DNA of 64,000 nt, taken from contig NW_024468257.1 in NCBI RefSeq assembly GCF_002104995.1, positions 124,001 through 188,000 of the forward strand. The letters run 5' to 3'. The stretch is from Linderina pennispora. Lineage: Eukaryota; Kickxellomycota; Kickxellomycetes; Kickxellales; Kickxellaceae. The position numbers and the translations under genes are program-made. Below the pieces are notes generated by a model. The model did not search any database. It saw nothing but the letters and a program-made list of their open reading frames with translations, and was not told the DNA's origin. This document shows positions 24,501 through 36,889 of the stretch, piece after piece; within the stretch, counting starts at the first letter, position 1, and each line of letters starts with the position of its first letter.

Positions 24501-27500
24501 CAGTGGCAATTGCGCATGAAACTGCTGCTTTCGCCGAGAGCGACGACGAGAAGAAGACCAAAAGTAGCGAGGATGATGCATCGCGCATGGACGTCGACAG
24601 CGAGAAGCCTGCCCCCCCAGGCATCGAGCCGTTTGTCAAGAGCAACTACTTGAATCTGTCCGAGACCGCGATCGCCTTTACGATCAACGCTGCCGACTTT
24701 ATCGAGTGCATGTCCAACAGCCTCAGCGTCACGCTGGGAGGTGCATCGTCTCAGCCCAAGCTGGGCAACCCGCTTGCGCACGAGCTGAACGATTTCGTCA
24801 ACAACCTCCTCGATGTTTGCGAGTCTGCCGAACACACAGTAGCAGGTGCGCAGCTTGTTGACCAGAGCATGGCGACGGTGATGAAAACGCTGGTGTTTGT
24901 GCGGCACCGGGTCTACCTAAAGCTGCGGATCTTTTTGCAGTTCGTCGAGTCGCAGAGGCTGGGCAAGTTCTGCACGCTTCTCGAGACGATGTGGGGGTGG
25001 GCCGAGTCTCTGCCGCCTGCGCCTGTTTCGGAAACCAATGCAGGCAGTGTTCCCCCGCCAGCCAAGGCTGACCCGCAGGCCAAGCTGCGCCACGTGCTGG
25101 ACAACATCATTGAGAGCATGCTGTCGATTCTGAGCTTCATTGCCGATGGCGAGCCGCTGACTGAGTGTCCTGATATCGCTGCACTGGTCCGCGAACACAC
25201 CAACCAGCAGACATGGTTCCGGCCCTCCGAAGTTCTGGTACATGTGCGCACCAAGGTGCTGTCGACGCTGTCGACGCTGTGGCAGTCGGCGCTGCTGATC
25301 AGGGGGTCGGCCAACATTGCGCAGGCGTTCACGGCCTGCTTGGGCCCGATTCTCAGTGCTCAGCATGAGCAGCAGACGTCACCCTTGGCGGCGAGTTCGG
25401 CTGCAGGTTCTCAGCTTAGTTTCCGACCTGGTCTGCCCAACTATCTGGATAGGCGTCGGCTTGGGCAGACACCGGACAGCATGCCGGCGGTGCATTCGCC
25501 GCTGCCGCTGACTACGCCGCTGCTGTCACGCACTATTGGCGGCATAGAGCGTGCCTCGCCGCTATCGCAGTCGAATATGCCGTTCCTCACTCCCCACCCG
25601 GCGTCCTCGCAGCCGCATACTGTGGTGGCGAACCCAGAGCGCGTCGAGGATTTGGTGACTATGGGGTTCTCGCGAGAGGATGCGGAGGCAGCGTTGCGTC
25701 GGAACCTGAACAGTTTGGCCCGTGCTGCCAACGACCTCTTGTCGCGCGGGGCTGAGGCCGGGGCTGAGGCCGGGGCCGAGGCTGATGACCAGGATGTAGG
25801 TGAAGGCACAGGGACGGCAAGGGGAAGCGCCAATACCAGCGTTGAGGAGGCGGGCGAGGGAGTGTCGGAGCCGCGCGAGGAGCAGCCACAACCCGAGCCT
25901 GAAACCGCGGCGCCCGAGCCGGAGCCAATGGCAGTCGATGCTGTCTCTGCTGAGCCTTCAGGTGAGGCAGAGACAGCACTTGTAGCTGAGCCCGCAGCGG
26001 GTGAAGAGCAGCCTGCACCGACTGTGCAAAGTATCGAGCCATTTAACAACGACAGGTGGCGATCCAAGCGCGAGGCAGATGAGGGTGCTGACCGCGAGTT
26101 CCTGAAGGAGCTGCGCGAGTCGATGCGCGACAGTATTGGTCCGCGTGCGATCGAGCTCTTGGGCGAGTTTGCTGACCAGGCGGTCGTGCGGCTGCGCGGT
26201 ATCCTCGAGCTTGTGATGCGCAAGAACGAGTCTAGCACCATTGTGCATATGCTGCTCAATGCCCTCACACCACTGCTCGATCAGGTGAATGCCGAGAGCA
26301 GCGATGAGGTTTCATCTCTGGATAAGCAGCTGGCTGCGCACGCTCACCTGTGGGCAGTCCTGGTTAGCAACCCTGCCATGTTGGATGAGATGTACCCGCA
26401 GATTGGCAAGCTTGCTGGCCACCTGATCAGGGCCCTGGATGTGGCAAGTCAGCGCAAGGGCCGGTCTCCTGTGTGGCTAACTGCAGTGGTGCTGCTCACC
26501 GAGCTGCTGCTGCAGCATGACGACGAGCCGCAGAATGTCAAGCTGGAGACAAAGGAGGACTTCCAGCGCATTGCGAAGCGCGGGCTGACCAAATTGCCAC
26601 CGTCATCGGCGCCTATTGAGCCGATTGGCACGCCGGCGACGGGCAGCAGCGGGGGCTCTAACGTGCGTGAAGTCGTGGCAGAGCCGCTGTCCACTTCGCC
26701 AGAGGAGTCGGCAGTCAGCATGGCTGGCGAGCAGGCGTCGTCGAGCACGTCTGCCAAGCCTACTGGCGACACCGAGTCGAAGGAGCCAGCTGCTGTGCGT
26801 AAGCCAATCTTTGACAGTGCCAGCAGGCTGGAGCTGCAGCGTCTAAGCGCGCAGTTTTTCTCCCAGCCGATGCCCGCCTACGCTCCGCCGGACCTAAATG
26901 CGTTGCTGCGTCTGATTGTGATTCTGACTCGCGAGCCCGAGTTTGCAACCAGGTTCTTCGAGGACGGTCATTTGGCATGCGTTACGCGGGCCATGCGTAC
27001 TATAGCACCCGGTGATCTGCCCAGCATTGCGGCCACCGTCAGCAAGGATGCCACGCCCTTGGTGTTTGTCAACGCCATCATGTCTGTGTCCAAGGAGCAG
27101 ACCTGCGAGCTGCGGCAGGAGCGGACCCTGGTCATGCATGTGCTAAGACACACGGTCGAGTCGCGGCCGGTACTGAAGCAGGTGATGGAGAATCTGATCC
27201 ACGGATGGTTCGAGAGCCCACAGTTTTCGTCGACGGACGCCTAGCGCTTATGTGCGTGGCACGCTGGCATATGCCTTACGCAACCCACATGTGTACAACG
27301 AGGTATCTGCCGAGCGCTGCTATCTGCCGCACTACTCGGAGGACATGCGGGTCAACTGGATGGCGCTGGCGTGGCGTGCTGAGAAGCTGATTGATGAGGA
27401 CGAGATCGACAAGTACGAGGCTAGCCCACTGGTGGACGGATGACGGCACTGTGGTCGAAGGAAAACTCTGCAAAATCCGGCAATGCAAAGGCGAAGTCTG

Positions 27501-30500
27501 CTGAGTTTGAAAAGTTCTTGGAGGACAAAAAATCGCAGCCGCCGTTCGCAGCCGTACACCTTGGATGCTGAGTCAGAGCAGGCTGGCGTGCAGTGTGGCC
27601 GAGTTCCTGGCGTCTGAGATTCTCATACTCCGACCTGCAGCCATCCCGCTTCCATCGGCTCTCGATATGCAGGCGGCCGCCAAGCCTGTGCGCTCTGCAG
27701 CCACTGCGGCGTCTGGATCGGCGGTCTCGACGGCCGAGGATTACTCGCCTGACACGATCGCGTACCGGTGCTTCCTGATCCAGTGCCTGGCCGAAATGGT
27801 CGCGTCCTTCCCGTTCACCCTGCAAGCAATATTTGTGGCACGAACCAGCCACCTTTTGTCAGCCCAGATGCCCCGCACAAAGGACTCATCTAAGGGCAAG
27901 ATGCGTGCCTCGACGACAGCCCCGGCCTCCGCTGGTGCTTCGGCTGAGAACTCGGCGCAGCAGCCGGCGCTGCGTGTGCGGTCGCCGCTGATCAGTCATC
28001 TTGTGCACGACCTAGTTGTGCGGGAGGCGCTCAACAGCATCAAGCCAACAAAGCCGCGCGCGCGTGCTGATTTGTCTGCCACGGGCACCGAGGAGGAGCA
28101 GGCGCTGGCTATCACCAACCAGCAGATCACAGCCAAGCGTGGGCAGCTGTCACGGTGTGTGACGTTCTGGGCCACGGCATTGCTGAGCACGATCTGTGTC
28201 CGGCACCACGAGGGCTGGACCACGACTACCTGCGCCAACCCGCGTGTGGCGGGCAATGACGATTTCACAGTCGAGTCCCTTCGTGGCAACTACGACGCAG
28301 CACTGTCTGCTGCGCGGCAGCTGGTGCTGGACCATATTGTGCGCGCCTTCCGCGAATGCCTGTCAATGCGTATGACGGGCATTGGCGGGGCAGATGTTGT
28401 CTATGCTCGTCTGACATCCTTGGCCCAGCTCACATACAAGCTGGTCATTGCGCGCTCAATCAACCACGGGGTTCCTGGAAGCGCTCGCACGTCTGGCACG
28501 AATAGCAACGGCGAGAGTGTTAGCTTTGAGCGCGAGAGCGCCAATGCGCTGAAGAAGATGATTCTGGAGCGTGGCATTCCTCGACCTGCTGACTGCTGCC
28601 AGCAGCCGGCTGAATCTCAATTACCCACAGAGCCGCGAGATGCTCAACAACTTCCTGCGGCCCATCGAGCTCCTTTCCAAGGCAGCGGTCAAGATCAGTC
28701 GCGAGGCAGTGCTGACTGCCTGGGAGCAGTCGGGCCAGGAGAAGATGCCATCGAATGCCGATCAGCGTGGGTTTGCAGTCGACATGTTCTATGACGAGGA
28801 TGTGCACAATGGCAGCGCCGCCACCGACGCCGACGACGACGTGCCGCCTGATCTGTACCAGAACTCGGCGCTCGGGCTGTACCAAAATCAGCGCACAGGT
28901 GGCCACGACCCCAATGCCGACTATGACGATGAGCTGATGGAGGAGGGCTTTGACGAGGACATGTACGATGAAGGCGACTCGTCTGTCAGCGACATTGACA
29001 CCGAGGATGAGGAGATGGTCGATGACATTGTGCTTGACCAGAGCATCACCGACGAGGTCCATGACGTCGGTGGCAACAGCGATCTGGACATGGAGATGGA
29101 CACGATCATGCGTGAGGGTGGGGATGACGAGGATGACGATGACGACGGCGACATCGACGACGACGATGATAACGGCAGCATTGACAGCGACGACATTGAT
29201 GAAATCATTGACGGTGATATTGACGAGAGTGCTGTTACTCCTGGCGAAGCCATTGGTCTGGCGCTTGAAGACGACGAGGGCGGGTTGTTTGGCAGCGAGT
29301 TTGATGCCGAGATTGTTGAGACCGACATTGACGATCTTGAGGACGACGACCCTGATGGTCACCACCACCACCATCACCACCACCATCATCACCACCACCA
29401 TCCACCATCATGACGGCGATGATGACGACGGCTGGGAAAGTAATTTGTCAGAGGGCGAGCTTGAGGACTTGGCCGAAATTCATCGTCTGATGCGCCACCA
29501 AAGCGGCCATCGTCACCGGGGTGCTGTTGTTGGCGGCCGTGGACGCACACTTGGCGAGAATTTGATGTCTATCGTCAACAGCAGCAACATCGAAGAGTTT
29601 GAGCATGCGCTTGAGCACCATGACGACGATGACCATGACGGGGATGATCGCATGGAAGGACACGGTGCGATTGGTGCACAGCCTTTCATTGGCGACACGC
29701 TGAACCTCGACGCCAGGGCCGACCTCGGTGGCGCCAGCGGCGGGGATGGCAACGGCAGCAGCAGCTCGGGCTCCAGTGGTTCTGGCAACGACGACGACGA
29801 GGACGGCGATGAGGACGATGAGGACGAAGATGCAGACTCTTTCCTCGACGACCTCCCCAACACGTTTGAGATCACGATGGAGTCGATTGACGGACAGCCG
29901 CTGCCTTCTGGTGTGGCCAACAGCACGGATTTCGCCAACTTTTTGTCGCGCACGATCCGTGGGCATCTGGCAAACAACCGCGACCTGGCCAACGACCCCA
30001 TCGAGGGGCTGATGCAGATAGGCAGCGGGGTGTCGAATCTGGCGCGGTCGCTAGGAAGCCTGGGAGCTGCTAGCAGCGGAGGATTGGGCCCGGGTCATCT
30101 GTTCCCGCCACTTGGATCCAGCCTGCTTGATATGCCGTTCCCGCGGCTGACGTCGCTGGGCCGTGCGAATCATGGGGGTGGTGCGCTGGGCGGTGCTACC
30201 GGACACAACATGAGCCACCCAATGATAGATCCCGGCGAGCGTACGGACCGTATGGCTGGGGCAGACCGCGGGCTGCAGGCGCGTGCAGACCGTATCACAC
30301 GCAACATGATGGGAGGTCCACTGCGCACAGCGCCTGACGATGTGTACAACCTGGGCCAGCGGCTGACGTCGCAGCTGTCCCAGATGCTGTCGAGCGGACG
30401 GCGCCCAGTCCATAGTGACCCGCGGATTCTAGGCGCCAGCAACCAGCCGGTGCCATCGGCTCTGGCTGAGGAGGACTCTGCGGCAGCCAAGGACGACACA

Positions 30501-32341
30501 GTGGTTAATGCGCTTGGTGACACCAGCTCGAAGCTAGTCTGCGCACTGCAAGAGCTGATGCAGCTGAGCCGCGCAATCGCAGCAATCGAGGGATACACTC
30601 CGCAGAGCACGATCGAGCGGTGGCAAGAGGAGGCGCGGATGCTGCTCAGCGGGCCCGCATCTGGGCTGACGCCGCGGCTTATGAACGCCCTGCTGAACAG
30701 GCTGATACCCGAGGCCATCCAGCAGAACCTGCTGCGGCGCAGGTACCAGATTGAGATTGCGCGCAGGGACAATATAATCGACCGCCGACGCATGGAGCGC
30801 GAGGATGCGGATCGCAAGCGGAGAGAGGAGGAGGCGCGTGCGGCAGAGGAGCTGCGGCTGGAGGAGCAGGCCAAGCGGGCCGAGGAGCAGGCGGAGGAGG
30901 AGCGGGAGATGGAGGCCAAAGATGAGGCGGAGGTTCCGGCAAAGGGTACCGACACCATGTCGTTGGATGAGCCGGCAGAGCAGCAGGAGTCGGGCCAGGC
31001 GGCAGAACAGCAGCAGCCTGAGCCCGCGAGCGAGCCGGTGTTTGTCACAGTCAACGGACAGCGCGTGGACATCACCGATACTGGAATTGACCCAGAGTTC
31101 CTGCTGGCCCTCCCCGACGATCTGCGTATGGAGGTGATTGAGGACCGTCGCGAGGAGATGAACGCGGAGAGTCGCAACAACAGCACCGGCGCTGCTGGCG
31201 CTAGCGGAGGGGCTGCGGGTGGCGCTGCATCTGCTGGTGGCAATGAGGAAAACGATGGGATCAGCCAAGAATTCCTGGATGCTTTGCCGCCTGAGATCCG
31301 CCAGGAGGTGCTGGACCAGCAGCGGCTGCAGCGGCAGCTGTATGAGCGCGAGGAGCTCATGCGGCAGCGGATGACGCGCACGCCGCAGGCAGCTGGCGAG
31401 GGAGGCAGTGAGCGCGGTGGTGGCTCGTCATCGGCAGCCACACCGGCGAGCCAGCACCCGGCCACGGCAGCAGCTCTGGCACGGGTCGGCCTCAGCACTG
31501 GTTCTCGAGGATCGCGGTTCCGTGTGCAGCACCTGGACTCGCTGGCACGGCTTGGGCGCAGCGGCAATGCGTCCAGCAGCCACGCAGAGCCGTCGGGCGA
31601 AGCACAGCGTTTGCGTGAGCGACGCCGCAAGAAGATAGCGGCGCGGGACATCACAGTGCAGCTGCTGGGCAAGCCCGAGCTGGCGGCGCTGACGAGGTTC
31701 ATTTTCCTGCCGAACCACGGGCTGTCAAACACACTGATCATGAAGGTCATGCAGTACCTGTGCGAGAACGGTGCTACCCGGGCGCAGTTTATCCAGCTGA
31801 TGCTGTCGATTTTAGGTGGCTGTGCGCTGACACTGGCCGATGTTGACAAGGTCATTCAGTTGGCGATCATGTCGGGCTCAGAAGCTGGTGCTGCCGAGGC
31901 ACCGAGCGGCCGGACGCTGCCGCGCACAGGCAGCACCATCAGCGAGCACCAGCCAGCCGGTGGAACCTCCTCAGCGGTGCTGGGGACCCCGGCCGTGGCC
32001 CAGTTCACAGCCGGTCTGGTGCAGCAGCAGAACCCCGAGTATGCGTTCCCGCTTGGTGATCTGCATGCGGACGTACCGGCATATGTGCCTGCCCAGCGGT
32101 GTCTCGATATGCTGCACAGTCTTGCAGCGCATAACCCGCGGGCGTCGATGCACTTTTTGGTCGAGCATCCGCTGACGGCCAAGGTAGCAGTTGCAGGGGA
32201 CGAGGAGAGCCGGTTCCCACTGGTTCATCTGCTGCTGCTGCTGGAGAAGCCGCTGTTCTACAGCCACGGCAACACGGTGACGGAGCTGCTGATGCAGCTG
32301 CTGGCCACAATCACGAAGCCGCTGGGCAGCATGGTTAAGCG

Positions 32342-32416
<75 letters not shown>

Positions 32417-34595
32417 GCAGCAGCAGCAGCAGGACGAGTCACACGAGTCAGGCAGCAAGAAGCCGGCATGCCTACCGCTGCCGGTGATCCCTGCACATGC
32501 GCTGCGGGCCATCGTCAATGTGCTGGCGGCGGGCGAGTGTACATCGCGCACGTTCCAGCACACGCTGAGCCTGATCCAGAACCTGTCGCATATGCCTGGC
32601 GTGCTGTCTGAGATCATCAGCGAGCTGATCACCCGGGCCTCCTTGCTCTCGTCCAGCGTATGCGAGGATATCGGCCAGCTGCTGCCGCTGCTGCAGTCTT
32701 TGGCGCCGCCAGACAACTCTGACGAGCACGAGAACGACAGCACCAGCAACACACCGGCGCGCACGCGCACGCCAACAGACGCGACAGCAGAGCTCCTGGA
32801 CAAGGTCCGCGACACCACTCTGGCAAAGTTCTCGCCGGCATCGTCGCACCAGTCGCGGCTGCTGCGGCTGCTGATGGCCCTCGACTACATCTCCACGACG
32901 CTGTCCTAAGCGTCTCGAGGGCAGCTTGGAGACAGGAGGCCAAGCCCGCAGCGGCGGCTGGCAGCGAGGCAATGGACGTGGACTCGAAGCTCGCGCGGTC
33001 CAAGCAGTGGGCGCTGATCCGCGGTCCCAGCTTCCAGCCGCTGTGGGCAGCAACCAGCGAGTGCCTGAAGTGCACGGCGAGCTCGACGGACCTGGCGCAT
33101 GTGGCGACTGTGCTGCTGCCGCTGATTGAGAGCTTTATGGTTGTGTTCAAGCCGATTGTCGGCGAGAAGCCCATAGCGGCATCGGCATCGGCATCGGCAT
33201 CGGCATCGGCATCGGCATCGGCATCGGCATCGGCATCGGCATCGGCATCGACATCGGCCACCGAAGCCGCAGCTTCCAATTCGGATGATGCCGGGTTCCA
33301 GGCGTTCACCGAGCAGCACAAGAAGATCCTGAACACGCTTGTGCGTAGCAACCCGGGGCTTCTGAGCGGCTCGTTTTCGCTGCTGGTCCACAACCCGCAC
33401 GTGCTGGACTTTGACAACAAGCGGTCGTATTTCTACCAGCGGCTGCACGACGACTCGGCGTCGAACCCCGGAGCGCGACGCAACACCAGCTCGCGTCCCA
33501 TGCCGTCGGACGGCACTCAATCTGAACGTGCGTCGCGACAACGTGTTTGAGGACTCGTTCCACCAGTTCGCCGGCAAGTCGGGCGACGAGATCAAGCGCG
33601 GGCGGCTGCACGTCAAGTTCCATGACGAGGAGGGTGTTGATGCTGGCGGAGTCAGTCGCGAGTGGTTCCAGGCCCTGGCCCGCCAGATGTTCAATCCCGA
33701 CTACGCCATGTTCAAGCCGTCGGCGTCGGGCCGAGTGACGTACCAGCCGAACCCGCAGAGCTGGGCGAACCCCGAGCACCTGCTGTACTTCAAGTTTGTC
33801 GGGCGCATCATCGGCAAGGCGATTGTGGACCAGCGGGTGCTGGATGCGTACTTTACGCGGTCGTTCTACAAGCACATTCTGGGACGCAAGGTCGACTACC
33901 GCGACATGGAGGCCATTGACCCGAGCTACTACCAGTCGCTGGAGTGGATTCTGCAGAACGACATCACCGACGTCGTCGAGGAGACGTTCAGCATGGAGGT
34001 CGACAACTTTGGCCAGCAGGAGATCATCGACCTGATCCCCGACGGGCAGGACGTGCTGGTGACGGAGGCCAACAAGGCCGAGTACGTGCGGCTGGTGACC
34101 GAGCAGCGCCTGTCGCGGGCCATCAAGGACCAGATTGCCGCGTTCCTGACCGGCTTCCACGACCTGATCCCGCAGGACCTGATCCAGATATTCAACGAGC
34201 AGGAGCTCGAGCTGCTGATCAGCGGCATGCCCGACATCGACGTCGACGACTGGCGCAACAACACCGACTACCACGGCGGGTACAGCGCCAGCTCTGCGCA
34301 GATCCAGTGGTTCTGGCGCGCCGTGCGCTCGTTTGACCAGGAGGAGCGGGCCAAGCTGCTGCAGTTTGTGACCGGCACCAGCAAGGTGCCGCTGGAGGGC
34401 TTCACGCATCTGCAGGGCAGCCAGGGCGTGCAAAAGTTCCAGGTCCACAAGGACTTTGGCTCGCCGACGCGCCTGCCCACCGCACACACATGCTTCAACC
34501 AGCTCGACCTGCCCATGTACGACTGCTTCGAGACCCTCAAGGCCAATCTGCTGGTGGCCATCTCCGAGTGCAGCACGGGCTTTGGCTTTGTGTAA
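21573..34595 (+). CDS. TOM1: HECT E3 ubiquitin ligase, Tom1/HUWE1 family
   Basis: Giant HECT ubiquitin ligase. Known Tom1/HUWE1 proteins ubiquitinate orphan ribosomal proteins, histones and other nuclear substrates. The span predicts about 4,340 residues, the size of human HUWE1. In order: an N-terminal DUF908/DUF913 armadillo-like region from the ATG at 21573 (LENDPVDTLAATLQAYHEWR), a UBA domain near 25645-25755 (VEDLVTMGFSREDAEAALRR), a long acidic stretch near 28790-29440, two UBM-like motifs (GIDPEFLLALPDDLRMEV near 31080; ISQEFLDALPPEIRQEV near 31260), and the C-terminal HECT domain (about 33530-34595). The catalytic Cys, in HTCFNQLDLP, is encoded at 34491-34493. Low-complexity inserts include poly-His, poly-Gln and Ala-Ser. 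The frame is broken at about 22300-22440, 23985, 27243, 27440-27560 (two), 28570, 29400, 32905 and 33510, with conserved sequence on both sides each time. No intron is obvious. Confidence 0.93.
29360..29412 (+). repeat. CAC/CAT run coding poly-His in TOM1
   Basis: About 17 consecutive His codons (CAC/CAT) follow the acidic segment, with a frame change inside the run. That is a plausible place for a homopolymer-like sequencing slip. Confidence 0.75.
32343..32432 (+). repeat. CAG/CAA run coding 30 glutamines in TOM1
   Basis: Ninety bases of uninterrupted CAG and CAA codons, first alternating CAGCAA and then pure CAG, giving 30 Gln in frame between the UBM region and the HECT domain. Confidence 0.95.
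33178..33250 (+). repeat. GGCATC hexamer tandem repeat in TOM1
   Basis: About twelve near-perfect copies of a hexanucleotide encoding alternating Ala and Ser just upstream of the HECT domain. Near-perfect copies suggest recent expansion and a likely length polymorphism. Confidence 0.9.
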
Positions 34596-34655
34596 GCAAG
34601 TTGCTGTTTCTTCCCCTTTTCCATTGAAATTCACAGTATATTTAGTTTCTTCGTA

Positions 34656-35141
34656 ATGCCGTCCGAGTTCTCCGAATTGCCGACGCTCAGCGAGCTGGCC
34701 GAGCGCGCCCGCGCGCCGTCGATTGAAATGACGCAGCGCACCTGCCTGAACATGTCGCAGTTCCGGGCGCACATGAGGCTGTTGCGCAAGGTCGACGACA
34801 ACATCATCCTGCGGCTCAACAACACCAACACGGCGTCCGACCAGGAGTGCCTGGCGTTCTTCCGTATCTTGCAGACCGCGTTCATGCGGCGAGCCCAGGA
34901 CATCGCCATGTGCGCTGGCGAGGTCGACAGGGCCGTCCAGGCCAAGGAGGCCGAGCAGCAGCACGCGGGCAAGCGGAGATCCGAGCTGTTTGCTCTGCGG
35001 GCCCAGGCCGCCTGGGTCGCGAGCGAGCGCTCGGTCGAGGACATCGTGCGGCAGCGCAGCCTGGACGTGTTCAAGGCGCGGTGCCAGTTCTTTGAGCTGC
35101 CGAGCGAGTTTGTAGACTTCCTGGATCAGACATCGAAATAA
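34656..35141 (+). CDS. MIX23: MIX23/CCDC58-family mitochondrial protein
   Basis: 161-residue intact frame. It resembles the MIX23 (CCDC58) family, a small conserved mitochondrial intermembrane-space protein linked in yeast to protein import. Diagnostic stretches are CLNMSQFRAHMRLLRKVDD near the N-terminus, a central charged helical region, and ERSVEDIVRQRSLDVFKARC near the C-terminus, matching the family pattern of a Cys-containing helix, a coiled coil and a terminal VEDIV...V...RC block. The ATG at 34656 is 60 bp after the TOM1 stop, and the stop lies 20 bp from the stop of the convergent CBS gene, so the locus is very compact. The assignment is by sequence memory of the family, not a search. 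Confidence 0.75.
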   Translation: MPSEFSELPTLSELAERARAPSIEMTQRTCLNMSQFRAHMRLLRKVDDNIILRLNNTNTASDQECLAFFRILQTAFMRRAQDIAMCAGEVDRAVQAKEAEQQHAGKRRSELFALRAQAAWVASERSVEDIVRQRSLDVFKARCQFFELPSEFVDFLDQTSK

Positions 35142-35161
35142 AAACAAAAGAAAAAGCCTGC

Positions 35162-36450
35162 TTACAAAAACTGCCGCAGCACATCGGTCAGCGTGATTAC
35201 TGCAACCGGCCGCTCGCCCTCGTCCACCAGCCAGGCCCGGCGGCTGTTCATCCGCAGCAGCCCGGCCATGACCTGCCCCAGCGTGAACCGCTCGCTGACG
35301 ATATACAGGCTGGCCATCGGCAGGTGCATGCCGAACATGAACGCCAGGATGGGCTTGCCCAGCAGTCCGATCTTGTCTTCGGCCAGGGCACGCATGGCCG
35401 TGCCCGCCGCCTCGGTGACCAGCCTTCCCTCGTAGTCGACCACCGGCAGGGCGCTGGTGTGGATGTCGCGCAGCCGCTTCAGTCCGGTAAGGGCCGAGTC
35501 GCGGATAGTCAGGAAGGGCTCCAGCAGCTCGCCGCTGGATACCGAGCCGCCCAGCCTGGCCAGCGGCGAGGCCACTGCGGCGGCCGACATGTCGAGCTGC
35601 GCTCCGACCAGGTGGTTGTGCGCCTGGATGAACATTACCACGTCGTACTGCGTGAGCCCGCACACGCCCGACTCGCACTCGCCTTCGTCGAAGCTGCTGC
35701 GCCGGCTGCCCAGGTACCCGGTCTCCTCCGGCTCATGCGCTGTGTCGGGGACACTCTGCTGCTGCTGCTCGGCGAATACATTGCTGACCAGAACCCGGTG
35801 CTGCCCGTGGTTGGTGAACAGCGTGAGGAGGTCCTCCAGGGATGCATCGGCGCTGATGACCTTTGCTGCGTGCTTGCGTGAACGCAACACCTGCTCGATT
35901 GAGTCCTGCAGCACTGTGGGCTTGCCTGACGCCCTTCCCGACAGCAGCTGGAACTGCACTTCGTCCTCGAGACCCTACGGCAAGAAGCAGAATAAGCGCG
36001 AGCGTGCTTCCCTAGATCGCTGCACGTCACATGTCGGGGGAAGGGCATTCTACAATGGGCTTAGCGGTGGTGCGCATCGGCCGCCTCCTGCATTGCGGTC
36101 ACACGCACTGCAGCCGACAAAGCGCGGGCATACAGCATCCCCCTGCCAGAAAAAATCCTCCGACGGAGCTGGATTTTTTTTTCCCACCCTCTCTGTCCAG
36201 AGGCACTTACCGGAGCCAGCGTAATGTAGTCGCGCAGATCGTAGAGAGAAACGATGTCAATGAATGCGTACCGCCCGTCGGCCCCCTTGCTGCGCTCAAA
36301 CACCGGCAGAGACACAATATCATGGGCGTACATCAGCGACAGGGCATCCTGCACCGTGTTGCCCTCGCTCACCGTGTAGTGGAGCGTCGGCGTGCCGCGG
36401 GACTTGAGGACGTCGCGGACTGTGTATGCTTCGAGCGCCTGGGCCTTCAT
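35162..36450 (-). CDS. CBS-domain protein, two exons
   Basis: 350 residues with intact splicing and frame. Exon 1 is 36211-36450 (80 codons), the intron 35975-36210 (236 nt, GTAAGT...TAG, phase 0), and exon 2 35162-35974. The protein looks like a chain of CBS repeats. Repeat one (YTVRDVLKSRGTPTL ... DIVSLPVF ... DIVSLYDLRDYI) is followed by one around IEQVLRSRKHAAKVI, then KRLRDIHTSALPVVD, and a last ending RPVAVITLTDVLRQFL. CBS pairs bind adenine nucleotides in AMPK gamma (Snf4) and related regulators. The overall plan is Snf4-like or SDS23-like, but I cannot decide between them, and a low-complexity loop (EQQQQSVPD) interrupts repeat two. It is convergent with MIX23 and divergent from the 36890 gene. 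Confidence 0.8.
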
Positions 36451-36889
36451 TGGTGCAAGGAGAGATAGTACAAGAGGAGTATGTGTTGCGAGAAATAGAT
36501 ACTATGTGATAAAAAAAGAAAAGAGCGGAGGAGGAATATGACGACGAAGGGCGGGAAGGGACTGGGCAGGCCTGGCTGGATATAGCAATCGTGGAGTGGG
36601 GGCAGGGAAATCGGAGGCTACTGGCACAAGGCCTCCCCAGAGAAATAATAGCTGGCATGCCAGCGAGCGCTTGTGACGCCATGTCGGCTCTATGGCACAA
36701 GCGAGAACGTACCACAGACGATGTTTCTGTAGGGTTTCTGAAATGTCGTCAGCTCCGTCGAATAATATGCAATCTGTGCCATCCATCAGGTATTGCGCAC
36801 AGTTCAAATATTCCAGCAATTACTAATCCCCCCCCCCACCGCGCTTATTCTCTCCACACACTACTGCGGGTTTCGTTCCTTTTGCTCGC
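36451..36889. promoter_or_regulatory. Divergent promoter, CBS gene / mitochondrial candidate
   Basis: 439 bp between two divergent start codons (36450 minus, 36890 plus). It has a C homopolymer near 36828-36838. No other gene is visible. It must contain both promoters. Confidence 0.6.

Noticed and set aside
32343-32432. CAG/CAA array considered as a CRISPR-like or satellite array
   Set aside because: It is an in-frame codon repeat for glutamine without spacers.
33306-35678. Very long minus-strand open frame opposite TOM1 and MIX23
   Set aside because: It is the antisense shadow of GC-rich coding sequence; the plus-strand HECT and MIX23 frames carry all the recognisable motifs.
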